Program-made: the position numbers and the translations under genes
From: Ornithodoros turicata
Lineage: Eukaryota; Arthropoda; Arachnida; Ixodida; Argasidae
Assembly (NCBI RefSeq): GCF_037126465.1
Contig: NC_088210.1
Span: forward strand, 29,909,511-29,973,510
DNA length: 64,000 nucleotides
Direction: 5' to 3'
Notes under the pieces: model-generated
What the model was told of the DNA's origin: nothing
What the model saw: only the letters and a program-made list of their open reading frames with translations
Database searches by the model: none
In this document: one piece after another, positions 45,905-58,196 of the stretch
How the letters are laid out: each line of letters starts with the position of its first letter
Position numbering within the stretch: the first letter of the stretch is position 1

Positions 45905-46322
45905 TCTCTCTAGCACGACCTACTAGATTATAATGACCACGTCATAGGCACCCCTTCCTAGCGCCGCATTTGGAAGCTAGCGGTGGCGCTACTCATCGGC
46001 CCGGCTATTGCTTCCTCAATTTCTGCGATACTTTGTACTTCGGCTTTCCTTAGTATTTGTGTACAAGCGGTAGATGTCCCACGAGAGATGCTTCTTTCTA
46101 AAGTTGATTATCATCATCATTCTACACGTTTTCGTAGGAGCTGTTGCTGTCGTCTGCTATACGGTAGTCATACGTCCACCCCTGCGCGTTCAAAATCGTC
46201 CAATCATGACGTAGATCTCGCGGACCGATGAGTAGCGCCCCTAGCGGATCGTGCGGACAGGCTCCTCATAGGGGCTGCCGAATTAAACATGGTCGCTATA
46301 ATCTAGCAGGTCGTGCTCTCTA
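45905..46322. mobile_element. Inverted-repeat element, CTCTCTAGCACGACCT ends
   Basis: Left TCTCTAGCACGACCTACTAG and TAGCGGTGGCGCTACTCA mirror right TGAGTAGCGCCCCTAGCGG and CTAGCAGGTCGTGCTCTCTA; arms are about 95 nt and diverged. The internal 82-codon frame (45983-46231) is not recognisable. The hAT element at 45352 lies immediately beside its left end. Confidence 0.6.
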
Positions 46323-47197
46323 GTTAAGGGTCGCACACTCATGCAGTCTTCCTTAGGTCCTCCTCGACAAACGTGATGTTCTCTACTGTCTTGAGTGCAG
46401 TTCAGATATTATCTTTGGAGCGTTAACGATTGATACATTCGTGATAGCAACGATGCTTAAAAAACGATTTTATACCGAATCGGTACATAAACCGGCAACA
46501 TAGCGCGCGGACGTGTGTGTGCCGGTGACCTGCACGACATCCCGATCATATACACACGCAAGAAAAATTCGAAAGGGTTCGCTCATAACGAGGATTATTT
46601 CGACTCTTGCTCGTCCTTCGTTTATCCGTGCTCGAGCCATTGTTTTTCATTACGCTGATGTCTTCAATACACTTTCGATACGTCAGCATCTCAACTTTGA
46701 GTCGAGCATGACAGCTTTCATAACACATCAGAACGCTTTCTTGAACGCGCGTAATCAGCTGACGAGAAAATTATGGAAGAGCTCTCGGCGCATTCCCGTC
46801 ACTTCTGCTTCCCGAGAGTTAAAAGAAAAGACTTCTCATAAATATTGCCGCTCTCAGAGAGAGAGAGAGCCATTGTTTTTGCTCGTGCACGTTCGCAGCA
46901 CAAAGAGTGGGCGTCGTGGGAAGAGAGATTTCTGGAAGGAAAACAGAAGGAAAACGGCAGAAAATGGGGGTCCAATTTGTGCTACGCTGCGCCGGATGTC
47001 TCACGGGTAGTTTGCCTGTGCATCGGAGGGAAAATAATGGTAGCATGCCTTCGAAACAGAGTGCTCTAGACGATGGCCGGGTCGGGGGTGTATAGTTTGG
47101 ATTGGAGGTGAGAGACCTTTTGCCGTAAAGCGTCGCGACGGAGGGGGTGGCAAGGCGCAACGTAAGGATGGAATCGGTTCCTGTACTGCGCCACCTA
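46323..47197. other. No gene recognised
   Basis: The 165-codon plus frame at 46513-47010 is rich in basic residues with no domain. Contains a GA run (46855-46867). Confidence 0.4.
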
Positions 47198-47706
47198 CAC
47201 TCTAAAAACAGAACTTCACCGCATGGCGCGCTTCTACACTCTTAAAAATGAACTTCACCGCATAGCACGCTCCTAGCCAACCATTATCTCGAATGATATC
47301 GTTATCTGCCCTGATTTGTTGAAATCACGGGGCGTACGCCTTTTCTGTGACAATTACGAACAGCATAAGTGTCACAGAAATGGCGTACGCCCCCCGTTTT
47401 CAACAAATCAGGGCAGATAACGATATCATTCGAGATAATGGTTGGCTAGGAGCGTGCTATGAGGTGAAGTTCATTTTTAAGAGTGTAGGAAACCATCATC
47501 TCGAATGACATCGTTCTTTCCCCTGATTTGCTGAAAACGTCGAGGGGAGGGGGCGTACGCCTTTTGTGTGACACTTATGCAGTTCATAATTGTCACAAAA
47601 ATGGCGTATGCCTCCCGTTTCCAGTAAATCAATGGAGAGAACTATGTCATTCGAGATGAACGTTGGCTAGGAGCGTGCTATGCGGTGAAGTTCATTTTTA
47701 AGAGTG
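47198..47706. mobile_element. Foldback MITE interrupted by a nested type A copy
   Basis: Left piece CACTCTAAAAACAGAAC ... GCGCGCTTC (47198-47234) and right piece GGAAACCATCATCTCG ... TTTTTAAGAGTG (47488-47706) rejoin at TA to form CTTC-TA-GGAAACC, the usual arm sequence. It holds one GGCGTACGCC and one GGCGTATGCC. Confidence 0.8.
47237..47485. mobile_element. Foldback MITE, type A, nested with TA duplication
   Basis: A 249-bp palindrome flanked by TA at 47235-47236 and 47486-47487. GGCGTACGCC in both arms. Loop GTGACAATTACGAACAGC. Confidence 0.9.
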
Positions 47707-47955
47707 CACTCTAAAAACGGAACTTCACCACACGGCACGCTGTTAGCCAACCATCATCCCGAAAGGCATTGTTCTGTCCCCCCATTGGCTAAAAAAGGGA
47801 GGCGTAAGCCTTTTTGGGGACACTTAAGTAGTTAAAAGAAAAAAGGCGTACGCCCCTCACTTTCCACAAATCGGCAGTGATAAAGGTAGCTTCACCTGGT
47901 ACCTTCAAAGGTGGTCTTCACAGTGCTATATGGTGAAGTTCTGTTTTTAGAGTGT
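47707..47955. mobile_element. Foldback MITE, divergent subtype, abutting the previous element
   Basis: CACTCTAAAAACGGAAC starts immediately after AAGAGTG of the neighbour with no base between. The right arm ends TTCTGTTTTTAGAGTG. Left GGCGTAAGCC, right GGCGTACGCC; the loop region is altered. Confidence 0.8.
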
Positions 47956-49113
47956 GTAGGAACAATTTCGTGTGGATTTAATGTCCCTGGAAATTGCTAT
48001 ATTCTGCAAGGAATTTGTCGATCTACCTCTACTTCAGGCGTGCCCCCTTCACCAAGAAACCCAATCTATCTTCACTTCACATCAGAACGTGCAAAGCTTC
48101 GCGGCATTCACTTAAGACGCATTGAGTCACCTCATGTGAATCACAAGAGTATCTCATTTACAGTCACGCCACAGTAAGCGTCACCCAAACTCCTCTCCAA
48201 TCACTGCAATTATAATATCGTACTCGGCGCGAAGGCAAGCCGACTTCTTTGGCTACGTAATCTCCTAGCTTTAATCTCTCAATGTCTTTCACGCACCATT
48301 GTCTCAAGCGCCTGCGTTAATCGCAGGATTTAGCGTGCCGCTTACCGCCGTCTGCAGCTACCGAATATACAGAAGCAGGAAACTTTGTCGAGCCAACTGG
48401 AAAATTTTCGCCCTAATGCAGTTGAACGAATGCAGCTGATAAGCTCTCTACGCTATTTATCCATGCGTTGACGCAAGCCAAGAGGTCTGTTCGGCTGAAC
48501 TTCCGTTCGATCCCTTAAATTTAGCAGCCTCTATCTGATTTCCTGATCTCTTTACAAAGAAAAAAGGAAAGAAAAAATAGAGCCACGCACTGTTTAGTGA
48601 AACAGGGTAAGAGATTTAGAATCGGAACGACCTTTCCTTTGGCAAGGACGCGTGTGCCTTGTTTTTGTTTTAAATTTTTTCCCTCTTGCATTTTTATCAC
48701 CCTGTCGTCGGGTAAAGGGGAGAGGGAGTTGTGCGGGTGTGCCGTAACCGGCACAGAAGTGTTTCTGTAATTATAATTAGCATATATTTCTTGCTGTTTT
48801 AAATTTAAATTCGAGAATTACTCGCTGTACGAAAGAAAAAGCTTGGGAGGTGAAAGGGGGTTAAAAACTTTCTTTTGCTTACGGTTCCCGTGTCACGGTG
48901 TCACTTGGCTCGGAATAATCAGGTAATTACGGCACGGCCGAGTATAGGCTAATAATATCCCGCTTTAAAGAGATCAAACACTACTTTTTCAACGCAAGTT
49001 CAATGCGTGCATTACAGTACACTCGGTACAGTACTTCGAGGGGTTGTAAAATGCATCGTCATCATCATCGCAGCATCATTGACCACTGTGCCAAACGCGT
49101 TGAAACGCGGTAA
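47956..49113. other. No gene recognised
   Basis: Short frames only. AT-rich with a purine tract at 48552-48580. Confidence 0.4.
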
Positions 49114-49121
49114 CTTATAGG

Positions 49122-49440
49122 TAGAGTCCTGCGCGGATCCGAATTTCTCGACCCGCACCCGACCCGTACCTGCGGGTGCACTACCCGCCACCCGCCCGCA
49201 ACCCGCATATTATTTGCAAAAGTTGACCCTCACCCGACCCGCCGCCCGGATTCAGGTTTCGGTGTTCGGTTTTGAAATTGGATGTTTTTCATTGAATGTC
49301 TAACCCGCGTCCGACCCGCCGGAGTCAAGAGGTGACAACCGCACCGACCCGCTATACCTTCACAGCACAAGAAAGCCTTCCACACATCCGCAAAAATCCG
49401 CACATTATTGCGGATCACCCGCGTGTCATTCAGGACTCTG
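49122..49440. mobile_element. Non-autonomous hAT-like transposon rich in ACCCG, perfect 8-bp TSD
   Basis: 319 bp from TAGAGTCCTG to CAGGACTCTG (inverted termini), flanked by the identical 8-mer CTTATAGG (49114-49121, 49441-49448). Internally it has GCGGATCC near the left and CGGATCACCCGCG near the right, with many ACCCGACCCG/ACCCGC units. TSD length and TIRs fit hAT. Confidence 0.9.
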
Positions 49441-49448
49441 CTTATAGG

Positions 49449-50240
49449 GCCATCGTTGGCAGTAAATTATTGCCAAGGCTCTCTTTGAAACGCTATTAAA
49501 TTTTTATTGAAAAGCCCTTTAATGTTTTGTAACATCGTTTACTTTATTGATTTTTATTTGGTTATTTCTCAATAGCTATTGTTCTGGATGCACAATTTCG
49601 TCAGAGAGAAAAAGCTTTCTGACGAATTCCGGTACCTGTTTCCGCCGCAGCTGATTCAACTGTTATTTAGAAGAGCGTCCAGTCATCAACGTTTCCGGGT
49701 TTCCGTCCTGCGTTACGCGATACCCTGTTTCTGTGTTGCGTATTTTTGCACGTCACTCGTTCCCGCGAGGCGCAGCAGGAACCCAAACTCGCAGAAAACT
49801 TTGGACCTCATAGAGCAGCAATACACGGAAGACGCCGACATGTCTGGGCCGCCGTCTATGTACACGTCTGCATTGCGCGCGAGGAAGACTTTGCAATGTA
49901 AGCACAGGTGTGCTCATAACCGTTCACTAGAGCTTGCTGTGTACGTGACTGACGAGACTGCCATCGAGCTCGGGCAAACACATCTGTTATTACAGACATG
50001 CAGCGTATAGAAAAAGGTTGGGATGGTTGCTGCACTGCTGTCTGGAAGTGGAATGAAACCTCAACGCGAATTATTGTTTTGTTATTCGATTTGGTTGCAG
50101 ATGCGTGAGAAGGCGACTTTATTATGAACAAAAGACCTATGTTGAGTCCAGGTGACCGGCAAGGATGGATCCAACGTGAGAATAAATCCATTGTGTTAGG
50201 CGAAATTAGTGACGAATAAGAAGGAGCAGGTGCAACGCAA
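49449..50240. other. No gene recognised
   Basis: The 143-codon plus frame at 49579-50010 has no recognisable domain. Confidence 0.4.
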
Positions 50241-50422
50241 CGCAAGCAACACAACATCTTGGGCCAATGTTGGACCAATATTGGCAATGTCGGCCCAATA
50301 TTGGACCAAGGTTGGACCAATATTGGGTCAGTATTGCCAATATGGGTCCAAGATTGGACCAATTTTGGTCCAGTATTGCCAATATTGGTCCAATATTGGG
50401 CCAACATGTTGTGCTGCTTGGG
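50241..50422. mobile_element. CCAATATTGG foldback element, copy 2
   Basis: Left end CGCAAGCAACACAACATCTT, right end AACATGTTGTGCTGCTTGGG. The interior is an array of TTGGACCAATATTGG and CCAATATTGG units on both strands, longer than the other two copies. Confidence 0.8.
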
Positions 50423-53366
50423 AACGTTACAGAAATTGCGTATCAGCCTCCTGACTGCTGCCGTTGTAGAGCCATCTCACCTGCTGTCGGACCTTGTTTT
50501 TCTTGGTTTCATCATTCGTATTTCAGACTAAGCACAGCCTGAAGCCTGCATAATGATTCTGTATTTGATGAATGTGGCATTACGTCGCGAGACAACTACG
50601 CTCATGGACGGGTATTTACTACATGTATCCTAAACATTTGCATTATACCGTATAAGCGGATTAGTGGGATACACTGCAGCTATTATAATTCCCTTTGGGA
50701 GGGACAGAGTTTGATCGCGTAGTACACTCGCTACCTGCTGCAAGGTGCTTATACCGAGGGCGTTTGCGATGGCTTACCGTCGGACACTCTTCCCAACAAA
50801 ACGCAGTTTGCACCCTCAATAGACAACAGGCATGCTAATTCCGCATGCTGCATACACCTATAGCGCTGCCTATACACCAAACTCCTCTAAAGGACATACA
50901 GGAGAAGTCAGTGCGAAAATCTTTAAGCCAAGAAGGTAGATTAAGCCATCTTACGAAACGACTTTACACCATAAATTACATCCTGTCACGCCATCACGAA
51001 AACTAGCATGCGGAGGCACTTAGTATCACACCTCTACACACTTTATCACTCGCAAAAGATAGTCTATCATTAGAAGCATTAGAAAGCCATTTACTATGAA
51101 TATTTCATGACAAGTCCTAGCAGAAGAAAACGTAAATCACGAACCATATATCACCGACAGCGTATCACCGTCACTATTTACTTTTGTTCAGAAGATGCTC
51201 GGCCCCTATAGCGCTGCAAAAAGATACACTACAGAAACTCGCTCTATACCAAATAAAGTTTCGGACACGTTTCTTTGTGACTTCATATAAATATATAGCT
51301 TGATCCCAGTCTGCAAACCCTGGTCGCCCCTGCGCAGCGGAGAATATAAATTTTCAGGGCCAGTCCGATAACCTCTCCCTTGGCATGAGGCAACGATAAT
51401 CCCGCGATGTGTGCGCGACTTTCTCGATACAAGAATTCCAGCAGACGCTGTGACCCGTTTCGCTAAGACGGACTTATAGATCGAAAGCGTGTTTGCGGGA
51501 TTGGTAAGCTTCCCGTTGATATGGGGGCCCCATTTTATAACGCCGTGCGTTTCGTTTCTGTCTTTCTGTCTTTCTCTCTGTGTGTATGTGGTATGCGGAG
51601 CGAGGCGAGGCGAGAGGGTTATTCGAGGGGTAGAAATGAAATAAAAGCAAAAAAAGAGAAAAAAGGCCAGTCCGCGACCTTCCTCTCACATTTGATTTAG
51701 TTCGTCGCTGATAGAGAAGCTGAAAATAGATGACACGGCTGTACGTGTGGTCATTCGTGACCTTATGCCGCGAGACAACTAGGGTTGTATATACTATGTG
51801 AAAAGTTCGGTGCAGGTGACGATTGTTAAAGTTTTGTTAGTCGATATTTTTGTCGCACACTCAACTGTGCATGATGTAAATTATGTAAAATAACAATAAG
51901 ATAATTCCTAGTTAGGAAGCCGTCTTCCAGTTATATTCAGCTCATTAGTCAAATGACCAAGACAGTAGCAACCAGAAGAAAGAAGATAGTGTCTCCACTT
52001 TAAAAACGGGAAAACAACCTCCTTCCTCTTCCTTTTACATATCTTAATGATTATTTGTTATCATTAATCACTCACTCACCGAGCGCTTAAAGTATTCTAT
52101 TAATCTTAATATCAAAATTCAAATCGATTCAGTCAATCCTTAGTGGAGGTTATCACGATCGCATTGTGGCGCACATTTCCAAACGGCACGGACAACGCAC
52201 AAAGGAAGAATATCTAGACCAACATATATCCCTCATCTTTCAACCTCTCCATCAAAAGATCACTCGCGAGAAAACCGAAGCTCTGTATACACGACCTGCT
52301 CACGTGAGCCTCGAGACACATGCACGCAGAAGCAAACGAATATCAAATCACCGTTCGCAAAACAAAGCCCGAGGAAAGAAGAGGAAATCGTGATTGAACC
52401 AACAGAAGGACCTCCATCAATTCAATCGCAGAAGATAATGTGCATCGAGGTCGCCGCCAAGTTTGCGTGTATGTGTTCCTGCGGGTCGCCTTATTATATT
52501 GCATCTCGAGCATGCAACGGCGTGCAGTAATAAAGGGCTTCTGGTTCCCCTAATCCGGGACTTTGAAAGGACAGATTACTGTCATCAGCCGACTCCTAAC
52601 GCGCGGGCTTATCGCCTGGCGGGCGCACACAAAAGCAGTCATCAGGGGGAGAAAAAACCGTAATCAAAAACGCCTCGAGGAGGAGGACATCGATGAGAAT
52701 TAAACGGAAATTAGCGACGACTCGGGAAGCAAAAAGGGTTTTTCTATCCGCGCCCGGAGGAGTTTGGCACTGATGGCATGTCTGGGGTTGGTCGTTGCTT
52801 CGAGGTTCCATTGATGGTGGGTGAGTGAGCGGTTTCTTTTAGGGTAGGGTATTGATGGGGGTTCTAGATCGGCAAACAGGATTAATGTCAGTGGTCGACT
52901 TTGAGATAGAGCGGGCCCGTAACGCTCGAAGCTTGTCCAACCGGTCGTTTGGCTAATGTTGCATAACCAATATTAGTTGGTATATTAGAAGGGTCTTGGG
53001 ATCGAAAGCCCAGGTCATACTCAGTAGCTACAAATATGATGGATTGGATTGGATTTTGAGTGCAGATAATATGGAGATCGTGGCTTTACAAGTATGCAGC
53101 CGGCTGCTCCAGCTTCGCTGTACTGCTATAGGGGTGGTTAATAGCGCAGACCACCATGTGTAGATGACGATGACTTGATGACAGCTTAAAGAATGAACAT
53201 GTGAAAAAAAAGGTTTTGAAATGACTAATATGGTTAACGGGTGTGCTGCAAGATTTCCGTGGGTCACCGCTACGGTTCATTGTTTCGTGCTGCCGCCCAT
53301 GCGCCAAAAACCTTTTCTCCACTTTGATGTCCCGGAAATATTTTAGGACGTCACCGAACAACCAGT
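50423..53366. other. Intron 2 sequence, no gene recognised
   Basis: Contains a GGATTGGATTGG run (53041-53052). Frames such as 52166-52393 and 51474-51689 lack domains. Confidence 0.4.
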
Positions 53367-53494
53367 CCCAAGCAGCACAACATCTTAGTCTAATACTGGA
53401 CCAATATTGGCATTGTCGGCCCAATATTGGACCGAGATTGGACCAATATTGGGCCAGTATTGCCAATATTGGGCCAAGATGCTGTGGTGTTTGG
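53367..53494. mobile_element. CCAATATTGG foldback element, copy 3
   Basis: Left end CCCAAGCAGCACAACATCTT, right end CCAAGATGCTGTGGTGTTTGG. The internal CCAATATTGG array is in both orientations. The closest CC(A/T)6GG units are at about 53400-53440. Confidence 0.8.
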
Positions 53495-56400
53495 AATGGC
53501 TGCGCTTGGCGGTTTCCCAGTGCTGCCAACTAGAAAAATGAATGCACTCGTTCAAAACAATCTTCATCCCCTCTTCATCTTTTCAGTGCGCTCGACTAGT
53601 CGATTTTTCGGGTGGTTCGGGGGGGGGGGGGGGCAGGGACCGCACCCCTACGCTATATTTCAACGAGCCTCACCCAGGAGGGAAATTGGGGGCGACCTAC
53701 GCCCCCGGGGTGCGCCAACCAGTTACCCGCCGTCCATTTGTACCCGAGCGCGGACAAGATCACTAATTGCGCCGAGCCACTTGCCGCTATCGTCTCTATA
53801 TATAGTGTTTGAGTGTATACCTATTACGAACGTACGTAGGAGGCGAGTCCAGGGACAGAGCAAGGTTAGGTGTGCGTGATTTGTTATCTGCACTTCGGAC
53901 GTTTGGAGGTTATAACTAGCCACCCATTTCGGTGCCTTCTGTGTTTATGCGATAGGAACATCGGGTTTTCTGTTCCCCGGACGACGAACACGCTATTTAG
54001 TATATATATATAGTATATATAAGTTTCGAAGATTAGATAAATTTCGGTAGCCAAGACCACCGCAGCCGCACACGTTATGCGAGTTTACCGGATTTTGAAT
54101 GACTTAAGGAAAAAACTGAGAAACAAGCTATGCACAACCGACTAATGTCCTCTATATTCTCTCCCTCTCTCGCAAATGTCCGTGAAGGGCCAAGTTGGCA
54201 GGCATGCTTCGCTAGCGACGAAACGACCGTGCAGGCTTCCATCCTATTTTACGAACGTCCTTCGAGTCCCCTCAAAGCGCGCATGCGCGAGTGAATCCTC
54301 CCCCACACGCAATCTTTTTCAGCGATCACCGGTGTCCATTGTTTCGCCCTGCCTTGAACTGCGCAAAAATTACAAAGAAACACGGCGCAAAGAATCAAAA
54401 TCCGGTGAACCGTTTCGACAGAGGTCAAGCCTGTATGGCACACACAGGAAACCGGAAACCAACTATTTTCTTCCTCTCTTTCTCTCTCTCTCTTACTTTT
54501 GGCAGCATAATTTTCAGCGAGACCTTCGAACTTCGTGCGCTTTTCTACATTTTTTGGTTTATCCTGAATCGCTTCCGGCGATAGTTACAGAGCAGCAGCC
54601 CCCAGAAGGTGGCAAAAAGAGACGGCGAACGCGACGCCCCCGCGAGGCCGTCCGCTCGAATTTTCGGAGCCAATGGTTCCTGTGCGCTGAGGCATGCGAC
54701 GTTTCGGCTTGCTGATCGCTCATCTGTGCGCTCAACGCGGCTTTCTTCTGTCTTTGTAAGACTGAAAGAGGAGGTGGACGACATGAAAGTCGTGAAGCAA
54801 AGTGAGTGCGGAGGGAGCATTCAGAGAAGGATGGAAAGGACATAGAGTCATTAAATGTGCCTTTGATATTCTCAAGAGGTCCCTTTCACAGTAAAAGTCG
54901 AGGGATATAGAGCTAAAATTGGCAAAATGTTTCGCTTCGTACATGACATTAGGACGCGTGGCGTTGTAGCGTGGATAACCACGTATCGATCGATAGAACC
55001 ATTTCTGCACGGAACCTTCTCAGTAACTGGAACCCACACAGCTGCACGCAGAAAGATGCTTCAATAGGCTCCGTGCCATCTAATTCTACGTGCTTCAATA
55101 GAACCCTATTCAAGATTAAACAAAAAACAAAAAAAAACTGCGACCTGATTGAACAATTCCCACGCAGCACTAGTGCACACCTCGCCGAGTCTCAAACATC
55201 AGACTTCCCACAACAGAACACTCCAACACATTGACAGCGCAGTTTGCTCTGCACTCACATCAACCGAAAGAACCTCCTTGCTCTGCAAACATCCCCGCCG
55301 ACTTTCCAACCAGCAGCAGCAGCACAGGAGCGTCAGACAGGTAGCCACCGGCCGCTCCCCTTTGCAGAAGCCCATTCCCACACTTAAGCCACCAGTGCGT
55401 TCCTGTCGTGCTCTCGACCCTGACCTTTTCTCCGCGCTACCACATCCACCTTTTAACCCCTCGCTCACACACACACACACACACAGGTCCCCACTATACA
55501 ATTGCTCGGCTACCAGAATGATAGATGCACGTCGTGCAGTGCGGGTCACGAACGCCAGGTCACGACTTCTGCCGGTGTGTGTGGCAGTAGCTCCCGACTT
55601 GCCCCCGCGGATGACCTCTCGCCTCCTAATAAGTGCGCCGGCCGGCTGAAAATGCGCCGCAATTTTGAAGTCCTCGACTTTCTTCTTGCCAGGGCGTTGC
55701 CCACGGTTGTTGGCTACCACACACACCACCACCACAACACGCGGGTCTCTGCGAATACAGGGAGTTCCTTTTGTTGTCGTCGCCTGGTGGTAGAAGATGG
55801 CTATCGCGATGCTTGGCGCATGCATGCACAAAAGGGGAATACGGGTGATTTTGGAAGTACTGATGGTCGGGTCGTGAATTCTGCTCGGTCCCGGATCTGG
55901 CATATAGTGGCGGTCGGGTGAAACGGAGGTTTCGTTCGGCGATTTCGCGGAACAAAGGATAGAAAAGAACTATGTTTCGAGAGATTTTTTGTCTCGGGTA
56001 GAACGTATTGCTCGGCTAGATGCGAGAGATTTGTATCGCGATTTCGTGAAAAGTTTCGATTCTTCGCTCGATGTAACTGGAAGGTCGTGAAACGGCCATT
56101 TTGTACGAGTGTAAGCTTTCTGGAGGACGTATGCGTTGGTCGTGGTCGAAGGTGCACTTGCGCAGTCAGTTCTGGTACAAGTTATTAAATGTGAGCCTGG
56201 TGGGTTAGTCAGCTTGTCGTGCTTATAGAATGACTCAGATGTTGTATGACTGTATTGGTATTTCAACGCCTTGCATACAGACGAACGGAAATGACTATAT
56301 GCACCACTACAGGCCACGGCGATGAACGACTGTGATGTTGGCACTCCACAATAATTTTTCGTGAAACAATGGATGAATCAATTAGCTCAACGTGTAGCAC

Positions 56401-58196
56401 GGTGAATTCCAAGCAAAACGATTCCGAAGACGCGAGAACGAAGAGAACGTAAATTTCCCGATAAGAAATATTCGTTTTCTGTCCTCGTAGACCGGCGGGT
56501 CGCTGTATGTCCTCAGGGATTCAAACTTCGCAGAAATCGGCATCGTATATGACGTCAGAGACAGAATCTGTCGCTATCGTGCTCACTCTTTCCATCTACC
56601 TTACAGTGCGCAGTAGAGAAAGTGTACGTGCTATTTTGGAGGTAACTTTTCCAGTCTTCCGAGAAACCCCCGAAGCCTTCAACAGGGTCCTTGACCAGCC
56701 AAGACCTTTGTGAACTTAAGCATCATTGATAGCCCCCGAAAAAGTACTCAAGATCTTTCGATCTCATTCGGTTCCTCTACAGTCAAGTCAAGTCACACCG
56801 ATATCTACGGTGCCGTAAAAAAAATATAAATACAAAAAAATATCGAAGGTAGGATTACATATTACACATAAAACGTCGCTCTCTCCGTTTCACATGACTA
56901 CACGCAGAGATCGTATTGCCACTAACTTTCCCAAGCCTCGAGGCCAAAAAAAAAGGACGACAACGCCTCGAAGGTCGAACGCGAACTCTTTGAAGCGTGA
57001 CTGTACACAGGACAAACATGCCCCGATGCCAGAGAAACGCGACGAAAACAGCGGCTTTCGGAATTCGCGGTATTCGCAGCGCGGTCGAGAAATGAGACGC
57101 GATACAGAAACAGGAGCCCGACGGATTCTCACGTCTGTTCTCAAAGTCCACGGCTCGCGCTCCTCGCAGTCTGGGGCGTCAAGATTCCAGCGAATGCTCG
57201 GGGGAAGAAAAAAAAAAGGAATTCATGTCGCACTTGCGCTGGCTGGTTGCATTGCAGGAACGCTTGTATAGGCGGTGAACTAATCTGAAACGCGCTCCCA
57301 CTTGGGCCTCGGGAATGTTCCAAGGAAAATGTTGTCGCTTTAAAATGTTTTTCGAGGATGAGTGCGGTGTTTCGCTTTACGGTGTGACGGCTGTAGGCTT
57401 GCGGGGAAAGGGTGTATGTGCCGGAAGGGTGTTCGAGTAACAAGAATCGGACTTCTGAGTCACGTGGTGACGTGAAGCATCTCGTTCCTGTCTGTGTAAT
57501 GGGTGTGTTCCTCATACGTCATTTTGGGATGGTTTGGCTTGAAGTCTCGCGTTTGAGTTGCATGTTCGCCGATTACTTCCTAAAGCTAGTATTAAGCACT
57601 ATTGAATTCGAGATTGTGACATCATATATCGAAAGCAACCGATCGCACAAACAACAATTAAGTTATGAATGGTGATGCAGTCGGCTGTTTTCCCGACTTA
57701 GGCTGCGGTAGCTTAGCCCTGCGCACGTGGCTTGATATGACTCGAGGGTGTGGAATGACTCGATTGCAAATGTAGCAGGGCAAAGGCTTAGAGTTCGTCC
57801 AGTAGGGTTGTGGCTGTTAGGAAAGTTCTAAGCACTCGAAGAGCCCACTGCTAGTTTGCGGGATTGCGCCAAGGTTAAAGACTCTTCTGTAAGCTGAACA
57901 GTCGGATGTCGATGGCTTCTAGTTGACACATATGTCGTTCCCTCGTTCAGCGTTAGCCGGTAACAACAGATACAGGGGTATACTGCAAGCCTTAACATCA
58001 ATGGAACATGTGTTATGCTTGTTTGTTCTTCAAATGTGAACTGTCTCTGGCTGGCATCAAGGTTCTATAAGGCAGCAACACGAAACCAGGGGATAACCAA
58101 AACGAACAACATACAGACATTTGTTCAACAGAGTATTAAATGCCGATGCTGTTTACCTATGTGTCGCTGATCACTCATTTGCATTGTGTCTTGCAG
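53495..58196. other. Intron 2 sequence, no gene recognised
   Basis: A polyG run (53619-53632), AT dinucleotide tracts (54000-54020) and a CA run (about 55469-55486). Long frames on both strands at 55149-55903 overlap each other, and the minus one runs through the CA repeat as a VCVCV stretch, so neither is called. Confidence 0.4.

Larger units (their letters stand above)
42185..58196 (+). other. Intron 2 of the SAM-domain gene (16.0 kb)
   Basis: A phase-0 intron with GTAAGG donor and TTGCAG acceptor that splits the SAM domain. It contains an antisense LINE remnant (42424-42940), MITEs (44411-44675 and 47198-47955), two hAT-like elements, an inverted-repeat element (45905-46322) and two CArG-type foldbacks (50241, 53367). 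From 53495 to 58196 I see no feature beyond a CA run near 55470-55487 and AT-rich simple sequence near 54000. Long overlapping frames on both strands at 55150-55900 are not convincing as coding. Confidence 0.75.

Noticed and set aside
55149..55903. Long overlapping frames on both strands (166 and 234 codons)
   Set aside because: They run through a CA microsatellite and low-complexity sequence, contradict each other by strand, and show no domain.
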